This document shows, one piece after another, positions 43,488-54,855 of a stretch of 64,000 nt of DNA. Each line of letters opens with the position of its first letter. The stretch's first letter is position 1. A program made the position numbers and the translations under genes. The stretch lies in assembly GCF_003234085.1 (NCBI RefSeq), contig NZ_QKSD01000006.1, positions 124,001-188,000 on the forward strand, read 5' to 3'. This DNA comes from Curtobacterium sp. MCPF17_052. Its GTDB lineage: Bacteria > Actinomycetota > Actinomycetes > Actinomycetales > Microbacteriaceae. The notes beneath the pieces were generated by a model, which saw nothing but the letters and a program-made list of their open reading frames with translations, searched no databases and was not told the DNA's origin.

Positions 43488-44425
43488 GCGCTCGGCTCCC
43501 TGGTCTGTGCGGCAGTGGTCCCGGCTGCCGTCCCGGCTGCGGCGAGGTGGGCGGCGATCGCCCGCGGCTGGGTGAACCAGACGCGGTCGCGGTGCGCCGT
43601 CATGTGCCGGAGTGCCCGGTCGAGGGCGCGCAGGCGGAACGGGGCGCCGGAGATGAAGGAGTGCACGACGACGCTCATCACGAGCGGCTGGTCGGCGGAG
43701 CGGTCGAGCAGCTCGTCGAACTCGTCGACCACCATGTCGGCGAACTCGGCGGCCGACGCGCCACGGCCGATGACGGTCGTGCTGTCGTTCACCTCGAGGG
43801 CGTAGGGCAGCACGAGCAGGTCCCCGTTGCCCGTCGGGACGGTGACGGGTCGGTCGTCGAGCCGGAGGTCGAGCAGGTACCGGTACCCGCTGCCGACCAG
43901 GCTGTCGAGCGTGGACGTGGTGTGGCTGAGCCAGGGGCTCGACCACCCGCCCGGGGCGGTGCCCTCCTCCGCGGTGATGCGGGCGGCGACCCCGGCGACG
44001 TACGCGGCCTCGCCGGCGGCGGACATGCCGACCAGGGAGTCCGAGTTCGACGTGCCGTGGCCGACGAACTCGGCGCCGACCTCCCGCGCGGCCCGGATGA
44101 GTTCGGGCGCGGTGTCGTAGACGGCCGTGTTGAGGAGCACGGTCGGCGGGATGCCCGCGCGGTCGAGTCGCTCGAGCAGCCGGAACGCCCCGACGCGGTT
44201 GCCGTAGTCCCGCCATGAGGTGTTGACGAGGTCCGGGGCGGCGACGTCGGGCACGATGTCCTCGGTCCGGCCGACGCCGAAGCGGTACTCCTCGAGCCCG
44301 ACGGCGACGTAGACGGCCAGGCGCTTGCCGTCCGGCCAGGCGGGGCCACCGGGAGCGGTGATCGGCCGGTAGGGCCAGAGGTCGTGCCCCGGTGCGGTGG
44401 CCCGGAGGGTGTCGTCGGCGGTCAT
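43484..44425 (-). CDS. Polysaccharide deacetylase/PuuE allantoinase-like protein
   Basis: A 313-aa NodB-fold protein of the PuuE-like branch. It opens DLWPYRPITAPGGPAWPDGKRLAVYVAVGLEEYRF, has FVGHGTSNSDSL (the His-containing metal loop) near 115, and SPWLSHTTSTLDSLVGSGYRYLLD. The typical Asp-Asp pair of sugar deacetylases is not obvious, and the sequence resembles the allantoinase group (ring-opening of a ureide) more than chitin deacetylases. Overlaps the ATPase and amidohydrolase genes by 4 bp each. Confidence 0.85.
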   Translation of the reverse strand: MTADDTLRATAPGHDLWPYRPITAPGGPAWPDGKRLAVYVAVGLEEYRFGVGRTEDIVPDVAAPDLVNTSWRDYGNRVGAFRLLERLDRAGIPPTVLLNTAVYDTAPELIRAAREVGAEFVGHGTSNSDSLVGMSAAGEAAYVAGVAARITAEEGTAPGGWSSPWLSHTTSTLDSLVGSGYRYLLDLRLDDRPVTVPTGNGDLLVLPYALEVNDSTTVIGRGASAAEFADMVVDEFDELLDRSADQPLVMSVVVHSFISGAPFRLRALDRALRHMTAHRDRVWFTQPRAIAAHLAAAGTAAGTTAAQTREPSA

Positions 44426-46011
44426 GCGGTGATCCCGTTCGTGGTGGTCCGGTGTGCGGGTGCGATGCCGCGGTCGGGCAGGCCGAGGTCGGTCGCGGCG
44501 GCGCGGCGGACGACGGCGGCGTAGGCGGGCCGGAGCCGGTCGGCGTCGGCCCAGGTGCGCTCGAGGGCGGGGCGACGGGCGGCGTGCAGTTCGCGGGCCT
44601 CGGCGAGCAGGGCGTCCTCGTCGACCGAGGTGACCCGGCCGGCCTCGGCGACGACCGTCCCGGCGACGACCGTCATCCGCACGCTGGTGCCGGACTCGCA
44701 GTAGACGAGCTGGCCCCGCAGGTCGTTGAACGGGGTGAAGGCGGACGCGTGCAGGTCGAGGAGCGCGAGGTCGGCCTCCGCCCCGACCGCGATGCGTCCG
44801 ACCGTGCCGAGCGTTGTCCGGCCGTCACGACGCATGGCCGCGGCCCCGCCCGCCCAGAGCGCGTCGAGCACCTCCGCCGGTCGCGGCCAGCGGTCCGGGT
44901 CGTCGCCGGTGACCGTGTGGATGAGGCCGGCCTGCTTGACGACGCCCCAGGTGTTCACGGTGTCGTCGCAGATCGCCTCGTCGACGCCGAGCGCCACCCG
45001 GATGCCGCGGTCCCGCATCGCGCGGAACGGCATCACGCCGCTGCCGAGCCGCAGGTTCGACACCGGGTTGTGCGCGACGACCGCGTCCGCCGCGGCGATC
45101 AGGTCGAGGTCGTCGTCGTCGACCCACACCGCGTGGATGACGTTCACCCGGTCGCTGAGCAGCCCGAGGTCGGCCGTGTAGCGGACCAGGCTCCGTCCGG
45201 CGAACCGCGGCTGGCCGCTCGACGGGTGCGAGAGGGCACGCTGCGTCCGCGTCTCGAGCATGTGGGCGAAGAGCGGCACGTCGTGGGTGCGGCTGAGGTC
45301 GTCGAGCGCGCCGAAGTACTCCGGCGAGACCCGCTGGGGTGCGGAGATCGACACGGCCGCGGTGAGCCGACCGTCGGCCGCCCCGTGCCAGTTCCGGAAC
45401 AGGTGGTCGTAGGCGTCGAGCAGTTCCGCGGCGGTTGCGGGAGCGGGGGCGTGCAGTGCTCGGGTCGTCGCCTCGTCGAGCCCGTCGATGCTGATGTCAC
45501 CGAGGAACGGCAGCTTCTCGACGTCGGGCAGCTCCGGCTGGTCGAGCGCGACCGAGGCCCGGATCCCGCTGTCCGCGTACGCCTGCATGACGGCGTCGAT
45601 GACCTCGGGGTCGGGTGCTGGCATGAGGAACGCGTCGTCCTGCACGCTCGTCGTCCCGGTACGGAGCATCTCGAGGGCGCCCAGCATCGTCCGGAGGTAC
45701 GCCTCACGCGGGGTCGGCGTGAGCGCGGGGTCCGACGGGGACTCGTAGAGCATGAAGGTCTCGAGCGGTCGGCTCGGGAACGCGCCCTTGAGGTGGTTCG
45801 CCGGCGAGTGGAAGTGCGCGTTGACGAGCCCCGGCAGCACGATGTGGTGCCCGCGGCCGTCGACGACCCGGACGTCGGCGGGCGCTGCGGCCCGCGCGCT
45901 CGGCCCGATGACGGCGATCGTCGTGCCGGTCACGAGCAGGTCGGTGGGACCGGTCATGCCCGAGGGTTCGTCGGGCGCCCACAGCAGGACGTCGGTGAAC
46001 AGGACGCTCAT
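44422..46011 (-). CDS. Amidohydrolase family protein (cytosine/guanine/triazine deaminase-like)
   Basis: A 529-aa metal-dependent hydrolase of the ATZ/TRZ-like branch. The metal pair HFH is in LPGLVNAHFHSP (about 65-75), with further ligands in PLFAHMLET and VIHAVWVDDDDLDLI and the catalytic Asp in LGVDEAICDD; NPVSNLRLGSG is diagnostic. Relatives remove amino or chloro groups from purines, pyrimidines or triazines. It is longer than average, with ~40 extra C-terminal residues. ATG 46011 overlaps the racemase stop by 4 bp. Confidence 0.9.
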   Translation of the reverse strand: MSVLFTDVLLWAPDEPSGMTGPTDLLVTGTTIAVIGPSARAAAPADVRVVDGRGHHIVLPGLVNAHFHSPANHLKGAFPSRPLETFMLYESPSDPALTPTPREAYLRTMLGALEMLRTGTTSVQDDAFLMPAPDPEVIDAVMQAYADSGIRASVALDQPELPDVEKLPFLGDISIDGLDEATTRALHAPAPATAAELLDAYDHLFRNWHGAADGRLTAAVSISAPQRVSPEYFGALDDLSRTHDVPLFAHMLETRTQRALSHPSSGQPRFAGRSLVRYTADLGLLSDRVNVIHAVWVDDDDLDLIAAADAVVAHNPVSNLRLGSGVMPFRAMRDRGIRVALGVDEAICDDTVNTWGVVKQAGLIHTVTGDDPDRWPRPAEVLDALWAGGAAAMRRDGRTTLGTVGRIAVGAEADLALLDLHASAFTPFNDLRGQLVYCESGTSVRMTVVAGTVVAEAGRVTSVDEDALLAEARELHAARRPALERTWADADRLRPAYAAVVRRAAATDLGLPDRGIAPAHRTTTNGITA

Positions 46012-46726
46012 CCCCACATCTCCCGGGTGGTGGCCGAGCCGACGGGCTCGGCGAAGGTGGAGGCGCGGGAGGTCGTGATGCCCTGCGCCAGGAGTCCCTC
46101 GACGGCGACGGTCGCCGCGGCCACGCCGTCGATCACCGGCACCCCGAGCGAGGTGCGGAGGGCGCCGACGAGTCCGGTGAGGCCGGCGCACCCGAGCACC
46201 ACGGCCTCCGCGCCGTCCGTCGCCAGGGCGGTGCGGGCCTCCTCGGCGAACGCGGCGTAGGCCGGACCGGCACCGGACTCGATGTCGGCGACCGCGACGT
46301 CGACCGCCCGGACGGTGCACCGGTGGCCGAGCCCGAGGGCGCGGACGACACGGTCGGTCATCGCGATCGTCCGCGGCGGCATCGTGATCACGGTGAAGCG
46401 GTGGGCGACGAGCGCGGCGGCCTGCAGTGCGGCCTCCGTCATGCCGACGACGGGTCCGGCGGCGCGTTCGCGGGCCGCGTCGATGCCGGTGTCGCCGAAG
46501 CAGGCGATGACGTAACCGTCGACGCCGTCCGCCTCGCCACGCTCGACCTGGGCGAGGACGCCGGCGGCACCGAAGACCTCGTCGACGGCGGTCTCCACGG
46601 ACACCGGGGCGGTGGACGAGCAGCTGGCCGTGACTGTGGTGCCCGGTCGGGCGACCGCGCGGGCCGCCGACGCGACGGCGTCCGTCATCAGCTGACTCGT
46701 GTTCGGGTTGAGGACGCGCACCTCGG

Positions 46727-46730
<4 letters not shown>
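46008..46730 (-). CDS. Aspartate/glutamate/hydantoin racemase family protein
   Basis: A 240-aa protein with the racemase fold and both catalytic Cys regions, ACFGDTG (about 76-82) and GCAGLTG (about 182-188). The opening RVLNPNTSQLMTDAV matches the hydantoin/allantoin racemase branch. It could invert or epimerise a ring-carbon next to nitrogen. The start overlaps the kinase gene by 4 bp. Confidence 0.88.
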
Positions 46731-47672
<942 letters not shown>

Positions 47673-47680
<8 letters not shown>

Positions 47681-48851
47681 GCCGGGCCTCCGCGGTGGTG
47701 AACTGCGCCATCGCCAGCAGGTACCCGGTGAGCTGCGCGGGCAGGACGGTGAGCAGCGGGCTGAGGGGCTCGGCGATCGCCGGCACGACGACGACCTCGT
47801 CCGCGATCGCGTCGAAGGCGTCGACGCCCTCGGTCGTGACGACGTACACCGCGCCGCCGAACCGCTTCGCCTCGCTGGCGGTGTGCACGGCCCGCGGCAC
47901 GGACGGCCCGGCCGGCGCGATGACCCAGATCGGTTCGCCGCGCTTCAGCGAGTTGTAGTGGTGGAACTCCTCGACCTGGATCGCCTCGGCGTGGTCGGGC
48001 GTGCACTCCTTGACCTTCGCGGCGCCGATGATCGCGCTGCCCCAGCTCGGACCGGCACCGGAGAACAGGAACGTACCCGCTCCCTGCTCCCGCTCGGCGA
48101 TCGCGCGGAGGCGGGGCTCCGTGGTCGCGATGACGTGCTCCATCAGCTCCGGGACCGCCGCGAGCTCCCGGCGGAGCCCCTCGGCCGCCGGCACCCCGGT
48201 GCGGACACCGACCCGGGTTGCGAGGTCGAGCAGCAGCGCGAGTGCGGTCGTCGAGGACTGGGTGGGCCAGCCGACCCGCGTGGCCCTGAGCCGCAGGGTG
48301 CGTGCGGACTCGACGTCGAGGGTGGAGCCCGCCGTGTTCGTGATGGCGACGACCAGGGCTCCGGCGTGCTGGGCCATCAGCGCGGCCTCGACGGTGCGGG
48401 TGGTCTCCCCCGAGCTCGACAGCGCGATCACGACGCTGCGCTCGGTGACGAGCGGGGCGCCGTAGTAGGCCAGCTCCAGGCTCTGCACCGGCTCGACGGG
48501 GACGCGGAGCATCTGCTCGAGCACCTGGCGGGCGGCGATCGCGACGGCGAGTGAGTCCCCGGCGCCGGTCACGAACACGCGGTCGACCTCGGACCGGGCG
48601 ATCAGGGCGGCGAGTTCGTCCAGGTCCTCGTCGTTCGCGGCGAGGGTCTCGCGGATCCGGTCGGGCTGGGCGATCAGTTCCGGGAGGGTCGCCTCGTCCC
48701 GGGCACGGCGTTTCGGGTCGAGGGGGTGGTCGGTCGGCAGCGCGACGATCGAGGCGTGCTCGGCGGCGGAGACGCGTTCGACGACCTGCTGCTGACGGGC
48801 GTCGAGCGGGCTGTCGACACCGATGAACGGGCTCGGCGGGGTGCTGGTCAT
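47673..48851 (-). CDS. SIS domain sugar-phosphate isomerase-like protein
   Basis: A 392-aa protein with two SIS domains. The first has VFVTGAGDSLAVAIAARQVLEQML and ALSSSGETTRTVEAALMAQHAGALVVAITN, and the second FLFSGAGPSWGSAIIGAAKVKECTPDHAEAIQVEEFHHYNS. This matches AgaS/GlmS-type aldose-ketose isomerases or aminosugar deaminases without a glutaminase domain. It should act on a phosphorylated sugar or aminosugar. Overlaps both neighbours (4 bp with the BtpA gene and 8 bp with the kinase gene). Confidence 0.9.
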
Positions 48852-49633
48852 GCGCGGTGTCCTGTCGTGTCGAGGGTCCGGCCGAAGCGGGCGGCGGTCT
48901 CCGGGTCGATGCGGGCGTCCGGGGCGCTCGAGCGCTTGATCGCGCTGCCGAGGACCACGCCGTCGGACCGGCGGACGGCGTCGGCGATCGTGTCGAGCGA
49001 CACCCGGCCCCCGACCACGAACGGCACGTCGGCGACGGCGCGCAGCCGTTCGATGTCGTCGAGGGCGTCGGCGACTCCGCTGTCACGGGTGACGACGAGC
49101 ACGTCCGCGAGGCCGAAGTCGTGCGCCTCCTTGGCCGCCCACGCGGGGCTCCCGGCCAGCGCCAGGCTCGTGGCCTCGTGCACGTCCGCCCAGACCTCGA
49201 CGTCGGCACCGAGTCGGCGGCGCATCGTCGCGACGTCGTGGGCGCACCCCTCGATCCAGCCGGTCGGGCCGACGGAGACGCCGGTGAGGACCTTGACCCG
49301 CACGAACCTCGCCCCGATGGCGTGGGCGATGGCGACCGCACTCGGGCCGTCGTTGTGACCGACGACCACGCCGACCGGGACGTCCACGGCCCGGGTGACG
49401 GCAGCGCCGACGACGGCGAGCGCGGCGACGGTGGGGGCGTCGACGCGGACGGCCTGGGGCATGTCACTGGCGTCCTGCACCATCACGTGCGTGAAGCCCG
49501 CGGCGACCAGCGCGGCGGCGTCCTCAGCGGCCCGTTCGGCGATCGTCGAGACGGGCACGCCGGCGTAGTTCACGGCGCCGGGCAGGGGCGGGAGGTGGAG
49601 GACTCCGACGAGGCGGAACGGGGCGAGAGGCAC
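48848..49633 (-). CDS. BtpA/SgcQ family protein
   Basis: A 261-aa TIM-barrel-like protein. VGVLHLPPLPGAVNY at the N-terminus, VMVQDASDMP, VGVVVGHNDGPSAVAIAHAIGARFVRVKVLTG and the C-terminal VVGGRVSLDTIADAVRRSDGVVLGSAIKR are the BtpA/SgcQ signature. The biochemical role of the family is not well defined; SgcQ lies in a sugar gene cluster in E. coli. First gene of the ten-gene operon. Start is a GTG at 49633 with no ribosome site, 9 nt after a TATACC, so the message may be leaderless. Confidence 0.88.
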   Translation of the reverse strand: MPLAPFRLVGVLHLPPLPGAVNYAGVPVSTIAERAAEDAAALVAAGFTHVMVQDASDMPQAVRVDAPTVAALAVVGAAVTRAVDVPVGVVVGHNDGPSAVAIAHAIGARFVRVKVLTGVSVGPTGWIEGCAHDVATMRRRLGADVEVWADVHEATSLALAGSPAWAAKEAHDFGLADVLVVTRDSGVADALDDIERLRAVADVPFVVGGRVSLDTIADAVRRSDGVVLGSAIKRSSAPDARIDPETAARFGRTLDTTGHRA

Positions 49634-49636
49634 GAG

Positions 49637-49652
49637 CGAAACGGTATACAGT
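49637..49652 (-). promoter_or_regulatory. Candidate GntR operator/-10 of the catabolic operon
   Basis: On the leftward strand, GGAACTGTATACCGTT contains the palindrome GTATAC (49644-49649) immediately upstream of the operon start and overlapping a possible -10 (TATACC). A second CTGTATACGG lies at 49801-49810. FCD-type GntR regulators often bind GTATAC-centred sites. Binding is inferred. Confidence 0.45.
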
Positions 49653-49800
49653 TCCGCGTTTCGGTCGCATGAACGCGTGTTTCAGCCAGATGAAGCGCGT
49701 CGCTCGACATCACATTCTGACCGAGAACCCCAGATCAGGAGCTGTGCGCCCGGTTTCGACCCGCGGGCAGTCCGGATCGGATCAGCCCGGGCAGACGAAT

Positions 49801-49810
49801 CTGTATACGG
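49801..49810. promoter_or_regulatory. Second CTGTATACGG site
   Basis: CTGTATACGG, the inverted counterpart of the site next to the BtpA start, lies at the end of the small membrane protein gene about 160 bp upstream of the operon. Two sites could allow looping by the GntR regulator. Speculative. Confidence 0.35.
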
Positions 49811-50014
49811 TCAGTCGGCGGTCGGGGGCGCGGTCGTCGTGACGCCGCGCTCACGCTCGAACCGCGCGCGCTCCTCGGCCTCGATCTTCGTGTACGCGGC
49901 ACGCTCGGTCCGGTCGGCACGGATGATCGCGCGCATGATGAACCAGAAGATGACACCGAGCAGGATCGTCGGGGTCAGGGCGAAGACGACTCCGGAGACG
50001 ATTCCATGCGGCAT
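49811..50014 (-). CDS. Small membrane protein (67 aa)
   Basis: One hydrophobic helix (SGVVFALTPTILLGVIFWFIMRAII, about 7-31) followed by a charged helical tail (RAAYTKIEAEERARFERERG). Small proteins of this design are common in Microbacteriaceae downstream of lysS, function unknown. ATG 50014. It is co-oriented with lysS, 109 bp after its stop. Confidence 0.75.
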   Translation of the reverse strand: MPHGIVSGVVFALTPTILLGVIFWFIMRAIIRADRTERAAYTKIEAEERARFERERGVTTTAPPTAD

Positions 50015-50123
50015 GGTCCCATCGTACGTCGTGCTGCCCGAGGGACCGAGCTCGCAGGCTCTCGCAGGCTCCCTCGGGGCTGGCGTCGCGCGCCGCTGGC
50101 GCGTCGCCCTGAGCTCCAGCGCC

Positions 50124-51656
50124 CTACTTGACCAGGGGGAAGAGGATCGTCTCGCGGATGCCCAGGCCGGTGATCGCCATCAGCAGCCGGTCGACGCCCA
50201 TGCCCATGCCACCCGACGGGGGCATCGCGTGCTCGAGTGCCCGCAGGAACTCCTCGTCGACGCGCATCGCCTCCGGGTCACCGCCGGCGGCCAGACGGGC
50301 CTGCTCGACGAACCGCTCCCGCTGGACGACCGGGTCGACGAGCTCCGAGTACGCGGTGGCGAGCTCGAAGCCACGGACGTAGAGGTCCCACTTCTCGACG
50401 ACTCCTGGGCGGGTGCGGTGCTGCCGGGTCAGGGGCGAGGTGTCGACCGGGAAGTTCATGACGAACGTCGGGGCGTACAGCTTGTCGCCGTTGAAGTGCT
50501 CCCAGAGCTCTTCGACGTACTTGCCGTGTGTGGCGTGTGCGACCTCGACACCCTCGGCGTCGGCGAGCGCCTGCAGCTCGGACAGCGGCGTCTCCGGGGT
50601 GATCTCGTGGCCGGACGCCTCGGACAGCGACTCGTACATGTCGAGTCGTGCCCACTCGCCGCCGAGGTCGTAGTCGCTGCCGTCCGGCAGGGTGACGACG
50701 AGCGGACCGCCGGTGACCGCACGGGCGGCGTTCTGCACCAGCTCCTGCGTCAGGTCGGCCATCTGCTCGTAGTTGCCGTACGCCTGGTACGCCTCGACCA
50801 TCGCGAACTCGGGCGAGTGCGACGAGTCGGCGCCCTCGTTCCGGAAGTTCCGGTTGATCTCGAACACCCGGTCGATGCCACCGACGACGGCGCGCTTGAG
50901 GAACAGCTCGGGTGCGATGCGGAGGAACAGCTCGGTGTCGAAGGCGTTCGAGTGCGTGACGAAGGGCCGCGCGGAGGCGCCACCGTGCTGGGTCTGCAGC
51001 ATCGGGGTCTCGACCTCGAGGTACTCGTGCGACGTGAAGGTCTGGCGGAGCGAGGACATCACGGCAGCGCGGGCCCGGACGGTCTTGCGGGCGTCCTCGC
51101 GCACGATGAGGTCGAGGTACCGCTGCCGGACCCGGGTCTCCTCGTTGAGCTCGTTGTGCAGGTTCGGCAGCGGCAGGATCGCCTTCGCCGCGATCGCCCA
51201 GTCGTCGACCATGATGCTCAGCTCGCCGCGGCGGGAGGAGATCACGCGGCCGTGCACGAACACGTGGTCGCCGAGGTCGACGAACTCCTTCCAGCGGGCC
51301 AGCGACTCGTCGCCGACCTCGGCCAGGGAGACCATCGCCTGGATGCGCGAGCCGTCGCCGGACTGCAGCGACGCGAAGCAGAGCTTGCCGGTGTTGCGGG
51401 AGAACACGATGCGGCCGGCCACGCCGACGACGTCCTGCGTCTCCTCGCCGGTCTCGAGGTGCGCGTACTGCTCGCGGACCGCGGGGATCGTCGTGGTGAT
51501 CGGGAGTTCGGCCGGGTAGGCCTCGATCCCGGACTCCAGCAGGCGCGCGCGCTTGTCCAGCCGGACCTGACGCTGCTCGCTGGTCTCCTGCTCGGCCAGT
51601 GCGGCGGCGTCGGCGACCGCGGTCTCAGTGGTGGCGGGGGCGGTCTCGTCGGTCAT
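50124..51656 (-). CDS. lysS: Lysine-tRNA ligase, class II
   Basis: A 510-aa class II lysyl-tRNA synthetase. N-terminal OB-fold anticodon-binding domain (about 65-170), motif 2 [20 protein letters not shown] and motif 3 [13 protein letters not shown]. It charges tRNA-Lys in the cytoplasm. It has an Ala/Thr-rich N-terminal tail of ~25 residues. It lies downstream of the DUF2520 gene in the conserved actinobacterial fol-lysS block; a panC gene often found between them is absent. Confidence 0.97.
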   Translation of the reverse strand: MTDETAPATTETAVADAAALAEQETSEQRQVRLDKRARLLESGIEAYPAELPITTTIPAVREQYAHLETGEETQDVVGVAGRIVFSRNTGKLCFASLQSGDGSRIQAMVSLAEVGDESLARWKEFVDLGDHVFVHGRVISSRRGELSIMVDDWAIAAKAILPLPNLHNELNEETRVRQRYLDLIVREDARKTVRARAAVMSSLRQTFTSHEYLEVETPMLQTQHGGASARPFVTHSNAFDTELFLRIAPELFLKRAVVGGIDRVFEINRNFRNEGADSSHSPEFAMVEAYQAYGNYEQMADLTQELVQNAARAVTGGPLVVTLPDGSDYDLGGEWARLDMYESLSEASGHEITPETPLSELQALADAEGVEVAHATHGKYVEELWEHFNGDKLYAPTFVMNFPVDTSPLTRQHRTRPGVVEKWDLYVRGFELATAYSELVDPVVQRERFVEQARLAAGGDPEAMRVDEEFLRALEHAMPPSGGMGMGVDRLLMAITGLGIRETILFPLVK

Positions 51657-51769
51657 GCTGGTGCGGCTCCGGAGGTCGTGGGGGATCGCGTCGATGCTAC
51701 CCGCCCGGCCGCGCTCGGCCGGGACACCGGATGGACGGCGGACACGGCGGTCCGGGCTCGCGGCCGGGT

Positions 51770-52462
51770 TCAGATCGCGGACTGCCCGTCGGCCGCCGTC
51801 AGCGCGTTGTCGACCGCCGAGCGGACGAGTGCCCCGAGGACGCGCCCCGGGTGCTCGACACCGATGCCGGACAGGGTGCCGGCGGACTGGTCGACGATCG
51901 CCGTCGAGAAGCTCACGGCCGCCCGGACCGCGTCGGCGTAGGCGGGGCGGTCCCGCTCGGCCACGACGAACGGCTCGGCACCCATCTCGACCACCAGGGC
52001 CTGCGCGATCGGCAGCACCGGCGCGGGAGCGGTGACGGCGCAGTACGCGTCCCGCAGGCGGCTCAGGTCGACGCTCGTGCCGGTGAAGGCCATCGCGGGG
52101 TGGATCGCGAGCGGGATCGCCCCGGCGCGCATCGCCGGCGCGAGGACGTCGACCCCGTGGTCGGGGCTGGTGTGCACGACCAGCTGCCCGGGCTGCCAGA
52201 TCCCCGCGTCCGACAGACCCTGCACGAGCGACGGCAGCTGGTCGTCCGGCACGGCCAGGAGCACGAGTTCGCTCCGCTCGACGAGCTCCGGCGTGCCGAG
52301 CACGGGTGCGCCGGGCAGCATCGCCTCGGCCCGGTCGCGACCGGCGTCGGAGACGGCGGTGATCCCGACGACGGCGTGCTCGGCGTTCGCGAGCGCGGCA
52401 CCCAGCACGGGGCCGACGCGTCCGGCGCCGATGATCCCGATGCCGAGTCGTCCGGCCCTCAC
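51770..52462 (-). CDS. Rossmann-fold and DUF2520 domain protein
   Basis: A 230-aa 6-phosphogluconate-dehydrogenase-like protein. Nucleotide loop [16 protein letters not shown] at the N-terminus, [21 protein letters not shown] and a C-terminal DUF2520 helical part. In actinobacteria this gene precedes panC, and an NADP-dependent reductase role has been suggested from context. GTG 52462 overlaps the PH-domain gene stop by 4 bp. Confidence 0.87.
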   Translation of the reverse strand: MRAGRLGIGIIGAGRVGPVLGAALANAEHAVVGITAVSDAGRDRAEAMLPGAPVLGTPELVERSELVLLAVPDDQLPSLVQGLSDAGIWQPGQLVVHTSPDHGVDVLAPAMRAGAIPLAIHPAMAFTGTSVDLSRLRDAYCAVTAPAPVLPIAQALVVEMGAEPFVVAERDRPAYADAVRAAVSFSTAIVDQSAGTLSGIGVEHPGRVLGALVRSAVDNALTAADGQSAI

Positions 52463-54243
52463 CGCACGGCTCCGGGTGCGGGGACGGCGGTCCAGACGGG
52501 AGGCCCGTCCTGCGTCAGCCACGCCGGTGCGGCGGGCGCGGCACCGGTCCACTGCCCGGGCCACTGCCCTGATGCGTGCGCGGGCTCCTGCGCGTGGCGA
52601 CCCGGCGCACCGGAGGTGGGTCGAGCCTCCCGGCCGTCACGCCACCGGTGCGACGTGTCGGTCGCGGCGGCCTCGACGGCACGCTCGGTCGTGCCGGACC
52701 AGAGCCGCTGCGCGTCCCCGGCGTCGAGCGCGCCGACGCGGGCGGAGACCGGACCGCTGACGGTGTGCACGTGCACCGAGGCCAGGCGGAGTGCGCGCTC
52801 CAGCGGCCCCTGCGTGACCTTGACGCTCTGGACACGCGGCAGCGGCACGACCACGAGCGAGCGCCAGACCGCGCCGAGCCGGAGCAGCACCGCACCGGGC
52901 ACGAAGCGGTAGCCGTTGCGGGACGCCGACAGCGGGCGCAGCCAGCGACCCCGTCGGGGCGAGTGCACGAAACCCCCGCGGTCGCCGCTCGTGGTGAGGC
53001 TGTCGTCGACGACACCCACGGCCTCGGCGGATCCCTCGCGCAGGCGTTCCATCGACGCTTCCGGACCGACGACGGCCGAGCCGACGAGCTCGGGCAGGAT
53101 GATCTCGAGGACCTGCCGGACCTCGGCCGCGGTACCGACCGGCAGCACGATCGACGAGACCTGCTGGTTCGTGGACGCCCCGTTGCCGGCGTTCGTCGCC
53201 CGGTTGATGCGGATGTCCCACCAGCCGAACGGCCGCCACAGCAGCGGCTGCGCGACGCTCACGGCGTGGATGCGCCCGGGCGGCAGCGTCTCGTTCGAGG
53301 TCGAGAACAGGCCGAAGCCGATCCGGATGCCGTCCCTGGTGTCCGCGATCGTGTAGCGCAGCGACTTCGAGAACTTGCGGACGTAGTAGCCGCCGGCGCC
53401 GATGACGGCCGGGAACAGCGACACGAGGAGGAAGTACTGGCCGGTCAGGCTGATGCTCACGATGATCGCGACGACGAGCAGCAGGATCACCACGGTCGTG
53501 CCGGAGAGCAGCATCGACGCGATCAACCGACCCGGGTGGACGCGGACCACCCGGGTGGCGTGCACGGCCTCGGGGTCGAGCTCGGGTGCCAGGAACTCGT
53601 CCACCCGGCCCTGCAGGACGCCGCCGCCCGGACCGGCGGACCGGGGCTGGTCGGTGTCCTTCGCGCCCGAGGCGAGCACCAGGATGCGCTGCCGCAGGTC
53701 GTCAGCGGCCTTCGCACCGAGGTAGGCGAGCTGCACGTTCGCGTCGTTTCCGGCCTGCGCGACCTCGAGCTTGGCCGTGCCGAAGACCCGTGGGATCAGC
53801 GGCCGCGAGATGTTGATCCCCTGGATCCGGTCGAGCCGGGCCTTGCGGTGGGTCCGGAAGACCACGCCGGAGCGGACCTCGACGATCTCACCCGTGACCC
53901 GGAACTCGTGCATCCGCCAGGACAGGTAGAACAGGCCGATCAGCACCAGGAGCAGCACCGCCACCCCGAGCAGCACCCAGCCGACGACACCGTGCTCGTA
54001 CACGTAGCGGACCGGGTCGCCGTCCTCCTGCGGCCCGCCTGCGCCGGGGATGAAGACCTCGACGATCTGGTCGCGGAGGTTGTTGAGCACGTAGCCCAGG
54101 ATCACGACGAGGAAGATGCCGCCCTTGAGCAGCGGTGTGAGCGGGTGCAGCCGGTGCCACTCGCCGTCGGTCAGGGGCGCGGCCGCGGCAGGGTCGCCCT
54201 TGCGCGGTGGTGCGGGGATCGAGGCGTCCGGTCGGAACGACAC
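52459..54243 (-). CDS. PH domain membrane protein (YdbT-like)
   Basis: A 594-aa protein with several membrane helices (about 40-58, 88-110, two near 245-290) and bacterial PH domains (bPH_2) after them. One domain reads [40 protein letters not shown] and two related copies follow ([43 protein letters not shown]). Like Bacillus YdbT it probably acts with the neighbouring YdbS-like protein in the membrane; the role is unknown. The C-terminal ~80 residues are Pro/Gly-rich. Confidence 0.87.
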   Translation of the reverse strand: MSFRPDASIPAPPRKGDPAAAAPLTDGEWHRLHPLTPLLKGGIFLVVILGYVLNNLRDQIVEVFIPGAGGPQEDGDPVRYVYEHGVVGWVLLGVAVLLLVLIGLFYLSWRMHEFRVTGEIVEVRSGVVFRTHRKARLDRIQGINISRPLIPRVFGTAKLEVAQAGNDANVQLAYLGAKAADDLRQRILVLASGAKDTDQPRSAGPGGGVLQGRVDEFLAPELDPEAVHATRVVRVHPGRLIASMLLSGTTVVILLLVVAIIVSISLTGQYFLLVSLFPAVIGAGGYYVRKFSKSLRYTIADTRDGIRIGFGLFSTSNETLPPGRIHAVSVAQPLLWRPFGWWDIRINRATNAGNGASTNQQVSSIVLPVGTAAEVRQVLEIILPELVGSAVVGPEASMERLREGSAEAVGVVDDSLTTSGDRGGFVHSPRRGRWLRPLSASRNGYRFVPGAVLLRLGAVWRSLVVVPLPRVQSVKVTQGPLERALRLASVHVHTVSGPVSARVGALDAGDAQRLWSGTTERAVEAAATDTSHRWRDGREARPTSGAPGRHAQEPAHASGQWPGQWTGAAPAAPAWLTQDGPPVWTAVPAPGAVR

Positions 54244-54250
54244 GTGCGAC

Positions 54251-54805
54251 CTACAGCCCGGCGCGACGGGACTCGGCGAGCTCGACGAGTCGGTCGCGGA
54301 GGTCGTCCGCCTGACCGGCCGGGATGCCGGGGATGCGGATGTTCGACGACGCGGCCGCGGTCACGAACTTCAGCTCGCTCATGCCGAGCACCCGGTCGAG
54401 CGGGCCCCGGTTGACGTCCACGAGCTGCAGTCGGCCGTACGGCACCGCGGTGAAGCGCTGCCACATCAGTCCGCGGCGCAGCACCAGGTCGTCGTCGCGC
54501 AGGGCGTACCCGATCGACCGGATGCGCCGCGGGGTGAGCGCTGCCGTGACGATCGCGATGGCCGCGACGACCGCACCGATGACGAACCAGACGAGTCCGG
54601 CCGTCCCGCCGGTCCCGCCGCTGGCGACGCCGATGAGCACCAGGCCCGCCGTGACGACGCCGCCGATGACGATCGTCGCGATGAGGTCGGTCCAGACGAG
54701 CTTCGCCGAGACCCGCGTCCAGGTGATGCCGTCGAGGCCCATGCCGGCGTCGTCGAGTCGGCGTGGTTCGTCCATCCGATGAGGTTCGTCGAGTTCGGGC
54801 GGCAT
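54251..54805 (-). CDS. PH domain membrane protein (YdbS-like)
   Basis: A 184-aa protein with two hydrophobic helices (about 42-65 and 75-95) followed by one bPH_2 domain (RSIGYALRDDDLVLRRGLMWQRFTAVPYGRLQLVDVNRGPLDRVLGM). It forms a pair with the larger PH-domain gene 7 bp downstream. ATG 54805 follows CAGGAGA; the frame extends further upstream but without coding character. Confidence 0.87.
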   Translation of the reverse strand: MPPELDEPHRMDEPRRLDDAGMGLDGITWTRVSAKLVWTDLIATIVIGGVVTAGLVLIGVASGGTGGTAGLVWFVIGAVVAAIAIVTAALTPRRIRSIGYALRDDDLVLRRGLMWQRFTAVPYGRLQLVDVNRGPLDRVLGMSELKFVTAAASSNIRIPGIPAGQADDLRDRLVELAESRRAGL

Positions 54806-54855
54806 CGGGGTCTCCTGGTCTGCGGTGGTCGGTCCGCGTCGACCGACCGGGCCGG

